A program made the position numbers and the translations under genes. A stretch of 64,000 bases of DNA from contig NC_053148.1 in the NCBI RefSeq assembly GCF_016808335.1, positions 19,794,461 through 19,858,460 of the forward strand, given 5' to 3'. The first letter of the stretch is position 1; each line of letters begins with the position of its first letter. The stretch is from Panicum virgatum. Its lineage: Eukaryota; Streptophyta; Magnoliopsida; Poales; Poaceae. This document shows positions 1 to 12,700 of the stretch, one piece after another. Below the pieces are notes generated by a model. That model was not told the DNA's origin, searched no databases, and saw only the letters and a program-made list of their open reading frames with translations.

Positions 1-124
1 TCTGGGAGCATGACATGTATTGTAAACCTTGTTTTATTAAGGTAGCTCCAAAACTCCTACCAATACGGGCGTTTTATCGGATGTTAGACTATGCGCCAAC
101 ATGGCTTGGATTCATTGTACCAAA

Positions 125-3100
125 CTATTTTGCTCGCAGACCTGGAATGTTGTTCAGACCCATCTTCCTGAGAACAAGCTTAGGCACTGCAGGAGGGTTG
201 TTGAGACCCATACTTTTACTGAACTCATTGGCGAGTGATACGAGCTGGTATTTGTCACGTCCAATGAACTTATTTGAATTGTAGTAACCAAGCCATGCCT
301 GGTAGGCAGATTCCTTGTCCTTAACCTCCACGTGTGCAAGAGCCTTATCAACCTGCACATAATAAGAAAACATGTAATGTAGCATAATGCAATATGTCAG
401 CGACCAGATTATTATCCTAAAGAAACAATGGCATGCGAAGCTCTACCTATTTTATATAGTTCAATACTAAGCAGTTATCAGATAGGACAACATAGTGCTC
501 AGCAAAATGTTTTGAAAAATGATTGGGTGCTTACAAATGTGATTGATAATTTCATACTCAGCAGTTGCCACATCATTTAACTGGACAAGCCATTCATCCT
601 AGTTTTGGATTCATTTGATAACCTGATAGCATTTCAGATCGAGTGCCAGCTTGACGAGGACCAGCAGCGGATGGTGCCACTGCCTGAAAAGGCGGCGACA
701 CCAGCGATGATGGCTTGACCATGAGCGTCAATGCTGCAGCCTGTGAGGGCACGCAATAGCAACCTTGTTCTCGGGAGCGTCGACGACGATGCGGCGACGA
801 ATGGCAGGGCGACGCAAACCGATCTTAGATCGGAAAAGAAAAACAACAACAGGAGGACCATGGGTACCAGGCAGGTGCGCCACCAGAGCCTGGCGACGAT
901 GAAGACAGCATCGGGCCGAGCCACCACCCTGGCGGGTCCATTCGTGGCTGCAGGCGGCGCGGGGTCCATCCGCAGCCGTAGGCGGCGCGGCTGGACCGGC
1001 GGGAGAAGGGCGGCGCACGACTGTCGAGCGCCCCCTCTTGCGGCGGCGGCGGCGCCCCCACGGTTCTCCTTCGCAGCCACGGACTCGCGCAGGTGCAGCC
1101 ACAGACTCGCGCAGAACAGGGGTGGCGACAGCACAAGTTGCAACGAGGTCGCGCTCAGGACAGGGGTGGCGACGGCGTTGGAGTAGATGGGGGCATGTGG
1201 CCGGCGGGGCGCTCGGTGGGGGAGGCGAAGACGGCGGCGCTGGTGACAAATCCTAGCGGCGAGGTAGGTCCCCTTGCTATGCTTGACGACGACAGGCACG
1301 GCGGATCAGAGGGATCCGCCAGGCATCCTATGAGGGCGCTACCCCCGGCGGAGATCGATCTCCCCGAGGGCGGCGCGGTGGCAGTGGCAGCGGCAGCGGC
1401 AGCGGAAGCCTAGTTAGGTCACAGGATCGTGACTCTCTGACACCATATAGGAAAGTAGGATGCGTATAATGTGGTCGATGTATTGCATTGAGCCCCTTGG
1501 GCAGTATATATAGAGTACATGGACTGGAGGGCAAGTAGCCTCTCCTAGAGATAAGGAAGGTTATCCCAGGATTACAATCAATCCTAAACTAACCATATCC
1601 GGAGTTGCCTAATATACTAACACTATTTTTTACGGTCAAAGTCTCCATGATGGCTTTTCCTAAAAAAAAACTATCCCTATATGTGGATAGGTTGTTGTGG
1701 TCCAAAATAGAAATCCTCTATAGTTAGATCCAAAACATAAATTTGGTGAAAATACTAACTATCCCTAAATCGGTTGGCTGTTATGGTCTTGTCGACGAAT
1801 TTCTAAAATATCCATATCATTCAGGAAGCAAAGCTTTTCCTTAAGTACACAGCTGATGTGAACTACAAAATTATAACCTGAACTGCATTGAACATCATAT
1901 ATCTCAGGAAACTAAACATATGCATCCCTACAATTGTACTGATCGATTAGCCCAATTGTTATGATCTTTAGCGAATCATCATAGATTCATAGTGACAGTA
2001 TCTTGTCCAAGGTTCTCGGAAAATACATAGATATAGAAATGAACTGCTAGTTGACTGTCGAAATATATTAAGAATGCACATTTCAAATCATATACATGTA
2101 TATAAGTGGTCATGTTAACAAAAAAAACCAATGTCAATGCATGGAGAGATACAACAGTAAGATGTGAACTGGAGTCTTTTAAGTACCTTTTTCTTAGTGT
2201 CCAGATCAATTAATGGTTGTGTTGCCTCTGTAATAGGCAAGTCCTTGATACTTCTCAAGAAATATTCCTCCCATGGTGCCAATAATAAGACTCCTGCCCC
2301 CTCATTACCTTTGCGACCAGTTCTACCAAGTCGATGAATATATTGCTCTCTGTCTGTTGGCACCCCCAACTGCAATATTGGTGGAGAATTGACACTTCAA
2401 TTCGAAACTATGTGCAGGTAAAATGATAAGCAAGCTAATAATGAGTTCAGAGTTCCAATTAACTAGCTGTGAGCTGCATGGAGAAAGAATTTTCTCAATG
2501 GCAGGTAAGCAGATTTATTTAGGAATTTCATAATTTCTGATTTGTATCATAAAGTGCATATATCTATATTTGCAACAGTAAGTAAATAAAGTACAACAGG
2601 TTAGTTACCTGCACAACTAGTGTGACATTGGGATAATCAACACCCCGGGCAGATACATCAGAGCTAACAAGAATGAGACCTTTTGACTCCTTAAATTCTT
2701 TTGATATCCTGGTTCTGTAACTTTGAGGTTTCCTGGAATGGATCTCACGTACATTCAACTTCAGCTCAGACAAAAGCTCAGCAACAAGGCTTGTTACTTT
2801 TGCTGTTGTACAGAATACAATCACCTGCATTTGTTTCCTCAGTCATTGTACAGAACATATAAAGAATTAAAAGAAACAATAAAGATGACAGTAGCAATTA
2901 ACGGTTACCTTGTAGTCAACATTTTCGGAGATATGATCAGTTAGAAGACCATATAGGATAGAGAATTGTTTGTCTAGTGGTGCAATTAAATGCATTTGTT
3001 TCACCTGAATATGGTAATCATAATCACACCATTATTTAAAAACTAAGGAGCAATCAATACACATTCGGTTTGTCGAATACCTGAGAATGTGTTTCTTCAC

Positions 3101-6100
3101 TTCCTTCTGGAACTGTGTTGACAAATTCAAGATCCCTTTTCATGGCAATGTGACATACTTGACGAACCTAGCATGGAAAGTAGAAATACATGGGAAACTG
3201 ACCAAGCAGTAATGAGTTACAAGTATACTACAGTGATACCTCATCCGGAACTGTCGCAGAAAATAGGAGTGTTTGACGTTGTTTTGGGAGTGCAGCCACT
3301 ATTTTCTCAATATCAGATCGGAATCCCATATCTAACAAGCGATCAGCTTCATCAAGAATTAGAACTTTGACTCCCATTAACCTTGTAGCAAACCCTGGTG
3401 TGTTCTCCATATGATCCCTAAGCCTTCCTGGAGTAGCTACTAGAATCTGTAAATCAGAAGTTCACCATTGCTTGTGGGTTAGATATCAGAACAAATGACA
3501 CAGAACAGCAGAATTATTCAGTTCAACAAGATAATTTGAATCACCTGGCAAGGGTTAGTATGCATGCGCTTCTGTTCAAGAGCCATTCTAGTGCCACCTA
3601 TTACAAGCTGCACTCCAATTGATGGATGGAATTTAAGAAGCTTGTTAGCTTCTGCAGCAGCCTGATCAGCAAGCTCACGTGTAGGGCACACTACAACAAC
3701 GCTGATGGGAGGCCTCTTTTGATCACGATCGACAGGTGGTAATTTTGAGACAACTTCAATGGCCGGAAGCTGAAGGTAAAACAGTTGTACATTACAATTC
3801 AATGGGAGGAAACATAATATTCACTATTCAGCAGGGTACTTACCAAGAAAGCTACAGTTTTTCCAGTTCCAGTCCTTGCTTTGGCTAATACATCCTTCCC
3901 TACAGGGAGAAGACGTGTTTGTGTGAGAACTGAATAGAAAATATACAATTTAAGTGGGAAATAAACTGCTTTCAGAATCATGTGCTGCATAAATTTTTTT
4001 GTACACATGCATTTCATAATTAGTGCAGTTCCGATTGCCTTCCTCTCGGAATGATATACTACTTAAAAACTACATACATTCAATGTTAATATTTGTTTTC
4101 TTGAACCATTGGACACAGATAACTAGAATTTCTCAAACTTGTTTCCTCTCTCCATATTTTTATCTCCGAATAATTATGATGCATAGAAATTGTGCCACGG
4201 TAACAAAATTTTGAGGCCTTGGTGGCTTACACTTGGGAAAAATAGGCCATTCAATTTTTTTCTTAACAACAAATCTTTGCATATGTGACCCTCGTAGGCG
4301 GACATACAGATAGATAGACAAAGAGAACTTCAGCATCTATTCCATGTTCTTGTAAACCTCCGTCAAGCCAGGGAGCTCAGAGTAATGCTAGGATTCCATA
4401 CTCTATACAAGCTTATGAGTTGAAGGCATAATAACGTAACTGTCGACACAGTTAGCACTTAGCAGGGTCCAAACATGCTCACATCAACTGTGAGAATGGC
4501 TTTTCCAAACGGGTTCAAAGAACTTCAAAGTTGAAATGTATAAACTACATGGATGATTCACTAACAATAAAACAACAACAACAACAACAACAACATAGCC
4601 TTTTTCCCAAGCAAGTTGGGGTAGGCTAGAGATGAAACCCGAAAGAAATAAGTTCAAAGTTCAGGCACATTGATAGCTAGTCTCCAAGCGCTCCTATCCA
4701 AAGCTATCTCTTTAGAGATATTCCAATCCTTAAGGTCTCTCTTAACCGACTCATCCCATGTCAGTTTAGGTCTACCTCTACCCCTCTTTACATTATCGAC
4801 CCGCTCAAGAACCCCATTACGCACCGGCGCCTTAGGAGGCCTTCGTTGGACATGTCCAAACCATCTTAGCCGATGCTGGATAAGTTTCTCCTCAATTGGT
4901 GCCACCCCGACCCTATCCCGAATAACTTCGTTCCGGACTCTATCCCTCCTTGTGTGCCCGCAAAACCACCGCAACATCCGCATCTCTGCTACACTCAGTT
5001 GCTGGACATGTCGCCTTTTTGTAGGCCAACATTCAGCACCGTATAACATCACCGGACGAATTGTTGTCCTATAGAATTTGCCTTTTAGCTTTTGTGGCAC
5101 CCTCTTGTCACAAAGGATGCCAGAAGCTTGCCGCTAGTTCAACCAGCCAGCGGAAATTCTATGTCTAACATCTTCATCAATGTCGCCATCCTTTTGTAGC
5201 ACCGATCCTAAATACCGAAAAGTATCCTTCTGGACCACCACTTGCCCATCTAGACTAGCGTCTCCCCCCTCATGCCTAGTCGCGCTGAAATCGCACATCA
5301 TGTACTCGGTCTTGGTCCTACTAAGTCTGAACTCTTTCGACTCTAACGTGCGTCTCCACAGCTCTAACTTCCTATTAACCACTGCCCTACTCTCGTCAAC
5401 TAGCACCACATCATCAGCAAAAAGCATACACCAAGGGATCTCACCTTACTAACAATAAAACAACAGAACATTTTAGTCCCAAGCTAATTGAGGAAGACTA
5501 ACAGGTGCTAAAAAAAATATGTAAGCTACATGGATAGCTTATGCAATTTAAAGCAGGAATTCTAGAGAAATGGAAAAGGTAGGTAAATAGATCTGAAACT
5601 CAAGAAGGCGAGAAATTACAAATTAGAAATGTGCGGGCAACAATGTCCCTTTGTGTAAATTTAATATATTTGCTGAACAAGATTAATATCATAAAGTAAA
5701 TTCACAAATGTCAAACATACATTAAAGAATACTGAAATGAACCTTGAAGTATGATGGGAAGAGTAGCCTCCTGGACAGCAGTCATTCTGTCATATCCAGC
5801 AGCCTTAACACCTCTTAGTGTCAAGGGAGATAGTGGGCATTCATCAAACCTGTCAGGAAATGGAAGAATATCCATCAGCATAGAGGCTTATAAGTAAACC
5901 TTTTGCAGTACATGTATGAACTATTCAGGAGAAAAGCAATTAATCTACACTCATTGATAATCATAGCCCATAGGAATATAATATGCCAATATAACTTAAC
6001 CAAACCACAGTGCAGAACTAGTACAGATTCAGTAAGCAACATCATTGCCATCTACTACAAATTACAGGCTTCAGAGAAATTTGACAAAGATTTGTAAAAA

Positions 6101-8843
6101 TGCTTGGCTCAAATAAAGTAGCAGTAGCAACATCAATCAATCAATGTTCTTAAAGGGTTAAGGCGAGCCTTGGCGACAAACAGAAAAATTAGAGAAGAAA
6201 AGGAAAAACAAGCCTATCAATGGGCCATAACCGCAACACTAGATGAGCCCAACCCAAGCCAACAGCACATAAAGAACCCCTCCCATCCCACCTCACACAA
6301 CCGATTCACCCTTCTGCGCTGCCACTCCCGTCCTGAATGACACCACCCTGCAGGAGCAACGATGAGCACACCATCAGCCCATGAATCAGACTCTTCCCCC
6401 AACTCAAACAGAGCCCCACCGACACTCCTTCCAGACCACCAATGCCGCAGTTAAGCAAGGCCAGATCTACGCCAGCAATTGCACTGGAAACAATCTGGGA
6501 GTTGCACCAGCCACGGCACTAGAGCTGACAAGGATGTGGTAGAAGGAAAGAGAACCGTGCTACCCGCTGGGTTCCTCTCTCCAGCCCTCCCCCTCCACTT
6601 TTGGCTAGGCATCAGGGATGCCTTGCCCCAGAGAGCATCTCATTGCCTAGGCTACCCTATGCATCAGAAAATATTATCAATTTGTTGTGCCCTCCAAATT
6701 TTGCGACAAAGACAACTCATCACAAAACTGTTCTTCGAAGTTCAAAGAAACCAACATGAGGGTTCATAGGAATAACTTAAAATACCAAGATCAATATCAT
6801 TAAGAACCTTGACCTACAATCTCAGAGGATATAAACAATGCAATCCATTCCGATATCATTCCTCCATAGCTCCATCTTTAATACTCTATTCCCTAATCCC
6901 TATAGCAAGCAGATGCTAAATAGACTACCAATGACACTTGCTCTGGATTCAAAATGTGCATTGTTTGTGTATTTCAAATACCAATGCTGTGAGTGCAGCT
7001 AGATGCAGTCGACCATGGCTCAGTTTATAGTAAAAAACTCATTCATAGTACTCTTGTAGAATGATCCTCAAGCCCACGCATAGTTTCTCCACGTTTTGAG
7101 GACAGCAAAATACTTAGTTTCTAATAATGCTGCTACATTCAGTGGACCACTGAACCTGTTACACTAAGAAAGAAACCCACCAAACAACATGAATGGTAGG
7201 ACGTGTTGCAGCCAAGTTGGAAGTAGATGCAGAAGCTTTTAACAATATAGTAGCTGTTGTTGACATGGAAGTGATGCAGTCAAACATCATACAGGTTCAT
7301 TGTACCATAGATTACAGATGGTGAAAGTAAACATGATATGCACTTGGCAATTAGAAAATACGAACCACCATTTTTGTCATATTGCCAAGATGGTCATCTA
7401 TCAATAATGTAAGCATAATTTACATCAAGAAAAAGAGAACCAATCTACCTATGTACCAAAGAGAGGCATACTAGCAATTAACAGAAACAGCTCAGCTTAA
7501 AGGAATAAATACTATTCAGCATTATTTCATAGTTGTAAGAGCTACCTTTTCTGGCTCAGATAAGAATCACCGCCTCTAGTACTTGTGCCCGCTATACTCT
7601 TATGTTTGACTGCCTCTTCTTTGTCTAATTTAAAAGATCCAGACTCCTTACTGCCCTCATCATCAATAAGATCATCTTCTAAACCTGATGGGTCATCATC
7701 CTCATCAACTTCCCCCACCTCATCATCATCCTCTGACAAGCCAAAATCAAACTTTTTCACTTCCCTAGCACCAGAATCACCAAAGCCAACCACATCATCA
7801 TCGTCATTGTCGTCATCCAAATCACTTTCCCTCCCTCTTCTCTGCGACATACCAGACATCCTTCCACCACGACCATGTCTTCCTCTCGAGGATCCAAATC
7901 CAATGTCATGATCATAGTCATTATCATCCAAATCACTATACCTCCCTCCCCTCCGCGACACACCCAAATCACTCCTGTTCCGGCCTTGATGTGGTCCAAC
8001 ACTCTCTGCCCTTCCCCCTTTCCTGCCACCTCGATGCTGCATTCTGTCGGAACGCCCAAACCCAATGGCATCATCATCATCATCATCCTCCTCACTGTCA
8101 TCACTGCCTCTTCCTCTTCTCTGCGAGAAACCAGACATCCTTCCACCACGACCATGTCTTCCCTTGGAAGGCCCAAATCCAGCAGCATCATCACCATCAT
8201 CCAAATCACTGTACCTCCCGCCCCTCCGCACCACACCTGACCCTCTCCCACCACGACCTCGTTGCCCCCTAGGAGACCTAAACCCAGCCTCGTCATCAAA
8301 CCCATTTCCCCTCCCTCCTCTCATCGCAAGCCCGGACGACCTCCCACCCCGCCCCCGCCTTCCCCTTGAGGAACCAAACCCGGAATCATCCTCATCATCA
8401 TCCAGGTCACTACTCATTACCCTCCCCCTCCGCTCGAAGCCGCCGCGCCTATCGCCACCGAACTCACCGCCGCCAAACCTCGACCTCGAGAACGAACCCC
8501 TCGAGTCCCGCCCACCCCGCCCGCCCCTGGAGGCGCCGGCGGGGGACCTGCGGGTGGATGGAGCGTCGCCTTCGTCGCCGCTGCTGAGCCCGAGGTGGCA
8601 CGAATCGGTCTTGAGGTCGCTAATCCAGTCGCTGAGGTCCGCCTCGTCCTCCACCAGGCTCTTAGCGGCGCCGGCCACGGAGCGGCCGCGGGAGGAGAAG
8701 AGGCGCGGGGAGAAGAGCCCGGCGGCGCCATTTCGGGGTGGGGCGTGGTTGAGGTGGAGGAGGGGGTCCGCGCGCTGGCATGCGGTGGAGGCGGAAGCGG
8801 CGGCGCGGCGGAGGAGGGCGAGGAGGTGGTGGTGGCGCCGCAT
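125..8843 (-). CDS. DEAD-box ATP-dependent RNA helicase, probably mitochondrial, 10 coding exons
   Basis: ATP-dependent RNA-unwinding or remodelling enzyme of the plant RH25/26/31-like group. Coding exons on the minus strand: 8843-7546, 5849-5743, 3899-3844, 3769-3545, 3446-3240, 3167-3081, 3004-2909, 2824-2609, 2369-2187 and 352-125. All introns are GT-AG and all phases match, giving 900 codons plus stop. Residues 1-55 are Arg/Ala/Ser-rich with RLFSSRG, which looks like a mitochondrial presequence (inference). Residues 100-360 are RGG boxes alternating with Asp/Glu runs. The core is complete: Q motif with [10 protein letters not shown] at 434 and Gln459, motif I ARTGTGKT 476-483, PTRELA 516-521, TPGR 567-570, DEAD 594-597, SAT 625-627, motif IV from 693, SARGVDYP near 750, HRLGRTGR 776-783. 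The ATG sits in a good context (GCCGCCATGC). Splice sites are predicted by eye; the orthologue number is not assigned. Confidence 0.95.
634..1622 (-). mobile_element. Copia-type LTR and partial internal region inside helicase intron 9
   Basis: On the minus strand a segment starts TGTTAGTATATTAGG at 1622, contains a CTATATATAC TATA-like stretch, and ends near 1447 just before TGGTGTCAGAGAG (1445-1433). That resembles a degenerate initiator-Met tRNA primer site (canonical TGGTATCAGAGC), so this reads as an LTR of about 176 bp plus primer site. From 1430 down to about 640 the sequence turns very GC-rich with CGG/CTG runs, unlike the AT-rich intron. No second LTR is visible, so the element is truncated at its 3' side. 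ORFs in the GC-rich part are open in several frames at once and I do not call a protein. Confidence 0.6.
4578..5447 (-). mobile_element. 5'-truncated RTE-type LINE fragment in helicase intron 2
   Basis: The minus strand encodes the end of a non-LTR reverse transcriptase: [13 protein letters not shown] (the FADD catalytic motif) near 5427, [15 protein letters not shown] near 5210, then the RTE tail with MLYGAECW and [10 protein letters not shown], stopping at 4654. A single in-frame TAG at 5136-5134 breaks the frame; otherwise it is open from 5427 to 4654. The 3' end on the minus strand is (TTG)n, the short tandem tail typical of RTE elements. It is flanked by an 18-bp direct duplication, ACTAACAATAAAACAACA, at 4560-4577 and 5448-5465. 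The fragment is a dead, spliced-out passenger. Confidence 0.9.
5850..7545 (-). other. Helicase intron 1, no recognised gene
   Basis: This 1.7-kb intron lies between the presequence/RGG exon and the Q-motif exon. It has a GTAGC donor at 7545 and an AG acceptor at 5851-5850. It is AT-rich with a more GC-rich central stretch at about 6200-6660 that could be an old insertion, but I found no terminal repeats or recognisable protein. The ORFs at 6217-6402 and 6479-6769 have no support. Confidence 0.6.
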
Positions 8844-9731
8844 GGCGGCGGGCGGAGGCGGCGCGTTAGGGTTTAGGTGAGAAAACCGGAATTGGGATGC
8901 CGATCAGGGGTTTTAGGTCCAGGCTCTCCCAGGAGATGTCACTTGCGCAAGAGCTCTCGTGAACCGTTCGATCATGGTTGATTAAAGGTTGAGATCTGTC
9001 AGACTCCCTTGGATCTCTGCTCATTGCTCAACTGAATTTGGTGTTCATCATCTGAAATCACATTGCCGAAAAACTTTGACGTCCCAAAAGAATAAGACGC
9101 AGATCTCATTTGTCAAATTCGATAAATTTTCCTACATTCAGCCACATAACATCCATACAATTCCGCTAGCCAATTCTGTTACACCAATTTCTCCATAAGA
9201 CGCCGGGATGCAAACAATCCCTCCAAAAACTGAGAACACTATATGTTTTGACTGAAAACTCACAAATTGAAAATTCAGGTTTTTACTATATGGCATTGTA
9301 TTATTGCAATTTGCAATCCAGCGCCGGAAGCGCGGAACAGGGAACACCAAGAAGGACAGAAACAGCTGTTTACATGGAAACCGGAACCATTTCAGCTTCG
9401 CATCCAAGAACCACCACAAAGCAAACAACATATGAAGTGCAGCGTTTCCCACCCAAGAACCACCACAAAGCAAACAACATACGAAGTGCAGAATGCTTCT
9501 GTGAAGCTGGTATAAAAAGTAACTGAAGAAATTTCATTCGAGCTCATGCTCATTGTTTGGATGTTATCTTTCCTACAGAACAAAAGAATGAATCCAGCGA
9601 ATCTCTTTCAGGGTTGCTAATGTCTTGCAGCAACCGCATATATTAGGCAAAAGCAACTATGTTTTATGGATTTTTTGGGGCTAACGCATACAAAATTGTA
9701 CTACCATCAGACGAAAAACTGTCCAAACCGA
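8844..9731. other. Spacer between PP2C 3' end and helicase 5' end
   Basis: About 890 bp between the PP2C stop (9732) and the helicase ATG (8843), both genes on the minus strand. It must hold the PP2C 3' UTR and the helicase promoter and 5' UTR. The first 30 bp above the helicase ATG are GC-rich with CGCC runs, as in grass 5' UTRs. I could not place a convincing TATA box or poly(A) signal. Confidence 0.6.
9404..9491. repeat. Short direct duplication, two 39-bp copies
   Basis: A 39-bp sequence beginning CCAAGAACCACCACAAAG occurs at 9404-9442 and again at 9453-9491 with one difference (ATATG/ATACG) and a 10-bp spacer. It lies in the spacer between the two host genes, probably upstream of the helicase transcript. 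It looks like a recent local tandem duplication. Confidence 0.85.
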
Positions 9732-12700
9732 CTACTTGTTATGGTGAAATTGCACAACGACACATGTGATGTTGTCTGTGCTGTGCCTGGAGTAGGCAAT
9801 TTCTGTCAGCTTCACAGCCGCAGCCTGAGGTCCATCTTCAGCTTTCAGAAGAGCAACAGCATCCTTGTTGACAAACGATATAAACCCTGATTAGCAATGG
9901 AGAAAGTATCACCCTACGCTGATATGAAAAAAGCCCTTGTTCACTGTGTTCAATCTGTGAACATTCTTCTTGTGTGTGACCATTTGAGACAGGATACACT
10001 GGATGCATGTTAATAACTGTTAGGGGGGCCTTGCATGAAGAGATTGATCAAGTTCACTGAGAACAGAGCAACCCTCCAAAATTATACCAGTAGCTTGGTG
10101 GTATGGTTACTTCAACTACAGAACCAACAGGTTGCCATAGCTGGTTGTTAGAAGCTGGAATTCAAGGAGATACCTCATTTCGCACAACATCCCAAAGACC
10201 ATCAGTAGCAAGAATTAGATATTCCAAATCAATGTTGACCTCCTCTTCCTGCATTTCATAGATGTTACCAAAGGTTAATTTTCCATCGGACTTATCTGAC
10301 ATAAGGAATCAAATTGCTAAAAAGAACTTTTCAGAAGACTTTCCTATGCAAGTCGAGAACATCAAGAAAATTTCAAATGGACTAATCATGAGCTTCAAAT
10401 ACTTGAGAACAAAAACTCCAGAATATCACTTCGAGACTTCAGTGAGGTCCTACTGACAGCTTAATATTTATGCCCTTTTAAAAGATACAGACCTAAAATG
10501 AAAGAAATCTACGATCCACACCTCATTGTAGCATGATAGGCAGAAACCATGACAGTCTTCTTAGTTATTCTAGTTCCAGAGTATCTTCAATGTCTAGATG
10601 TTTTATGACTCAGATGCCTATCTCTCCAGAAATACCAAGCACTTGCCAAGTAGTCCCGTGTGACAAATTTCATCATGAGAAACCATGCTAGCATGCTCCA
10701 ACCTTTCCCTTGCCACGGAAAACCAGTAAAGGAAAAAGGTTCCCTTCCATGAATAGAGTCCTTTACTCTTTCCCACATACCACGCAGATCCACTAAAAGA
10801 TCCGAAAAAATGAAATCTTTAAACAAACTTCTTCTCAAGGGGCTTCTCATCATATTTCAGTAATACTCAATTTTTATGGTTATTGCAACAACATTAATAC
10901 TGACTCATGTTACAGACAACATAATGATACATTGATACAAAGGTACATCTGTAAATCAAAGAATCAAGGATGAACTAGTGTAAGATGTTTTTTAGCTTGT
11001 TAAGTAGCTTGATTTATCCTGTTAGTGGATCCAGTTCTAAGAGACCAACACAACAACCCTTGCCTAGGTATCAATGGACTGCCAAACTACTGAAAGTTTT
11101 AATTAGACTTCAAATGGATACCTGAATGTCAGGTTCGGCTATCACATATTCCTTCAACATACGATTGCCAAATGCACGGGACATTGCCAGAATGCCACCA
11201 ACCCTCCATGTATCTGCGGAAGTGCTAATGTCAAATGAAGAATTACAGCAACCACTCAATACTTATAAAGAACCTTCAACGATTTGAGTACTTGAAAAAC
11301 AGGAAAAACATGTATAGACACAGGCAAATGATGAGCCATTAAAGTAACATAATGTCCTAACGTATCATATATCAGACTTACTTAAAACTGGAGGGCTTGA
11401 GGTTCAGTCTAAATATATTGTTTTTATCCAAGTAAGCAGGCTAAATACAATAAGAGTGTTCTGAGGATTAAAAAGGCTTACCATCCCATATAACAACACC
11501 CCCAGCATCCTCAACTCGCTTTCGTTCATCTTTCCTGTTTGGTTTGTGATCTTTTGACAGTGGGACAGCTATAGAGCACAGAAATAATGCCAAGTTTAAC
11601 ATACTCTTCACACATAAATAAACCAAAGAATTGTTAGCAATAATCTTGACTAGTAGTGCAGTAGGTACATGTAAGTTACTTAGGGTCCAAGTCTAGTCAA
11701 GTCTAGTCTTTACCTTAGGATCCAAGTCTTTGCCTTAGGGACCAAGTTGAGTCAAGTCAAGTCTTTGCCTTGGCATGTAAGCCACTATGGCTGTGTAGTA
11801 GTGTGCATCTAGTGCTATAAATAGAGAGGAGAGGGCCTAGCTCCCTCAAGAGTTCGAGCAGCACCAAAGGAGAGTGGTCTGGTTGTTCTCTTCACAAGAG
11901 GAGTGTGTGTGGCTGCTGGCAGGTTGTTGTATAGGACTGACTGGGCTGTATAGTAGGAGTTGCCATAGCCGGATGCTTACAGGCTGACCGGAGGCAACTT
12001 TAGGTACTTAAGGAGGAGCTGATCAAGTTGATCAGTTCCAAGTAGCTTGCGGCAACTAGTGTGTTTCTGCGTGAAACTAGTGTGTTAGCGTGTATCTTCA
12101 GCAGTGTGTTGTCCCATCAAGAATAATTAACATTGACAGATTCTAAAGTCATTGGAAGCTTATCAATGGAAAATAGCAACATAATGAAGCAGTGTTGCGT
12201 TGATAAAATTTTATTCCAGCTCATTAATCATGTGAATAGAAATAAGAGCAACTCCCCTTGGTGACTGAAGCTCAGCAGAGTACCAGTTCAATTGATCATG
12301 CTCAGGTATAATATACAAAAATTGGTAAAACAAATATTTCCTCCGTTTTAAAAAATATGACACTTGGGACAAGCTAATTAGTTTAAAACATCCAATTCAA
12401 AAAGCAGAGAGAGAATAATGACAAAATGGATATTAATTTTCAAATATGAGAAAAGTGGATGCTGTACGTTTTGGTCTTTTCTTTCTTGCCGCCACTTTAC
12501 CTTTGCCAGCTCTTGAAGCAACAGCACGTGAATCACCAACATTTGCTACATATAGACGATTGCCAATCAGAACCGCAGCCAAAGCTGTTGAACCATCATC
12601 TCTAAATGAACTAGATATTGTTTCTAAGATATCCCCATCAGTTTCAAGGAATGTTCTGCCTGTGAAAAGTAACCAAAAACAAAAAGAACATCAGAGTTGC

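Noticed and set aside
634..1299. 221-codon minus-strand ORF
   Set aside because: Several overlapping frames are open because of GC richness; composition is low complexity and no domain is visible.
7757..8305. Met/Val/Gly-rich ORF and the plus-strand ORFs at 7585-8880
   Set aside because: Out-of-frame shadows of the repetitive helicase exon 1.
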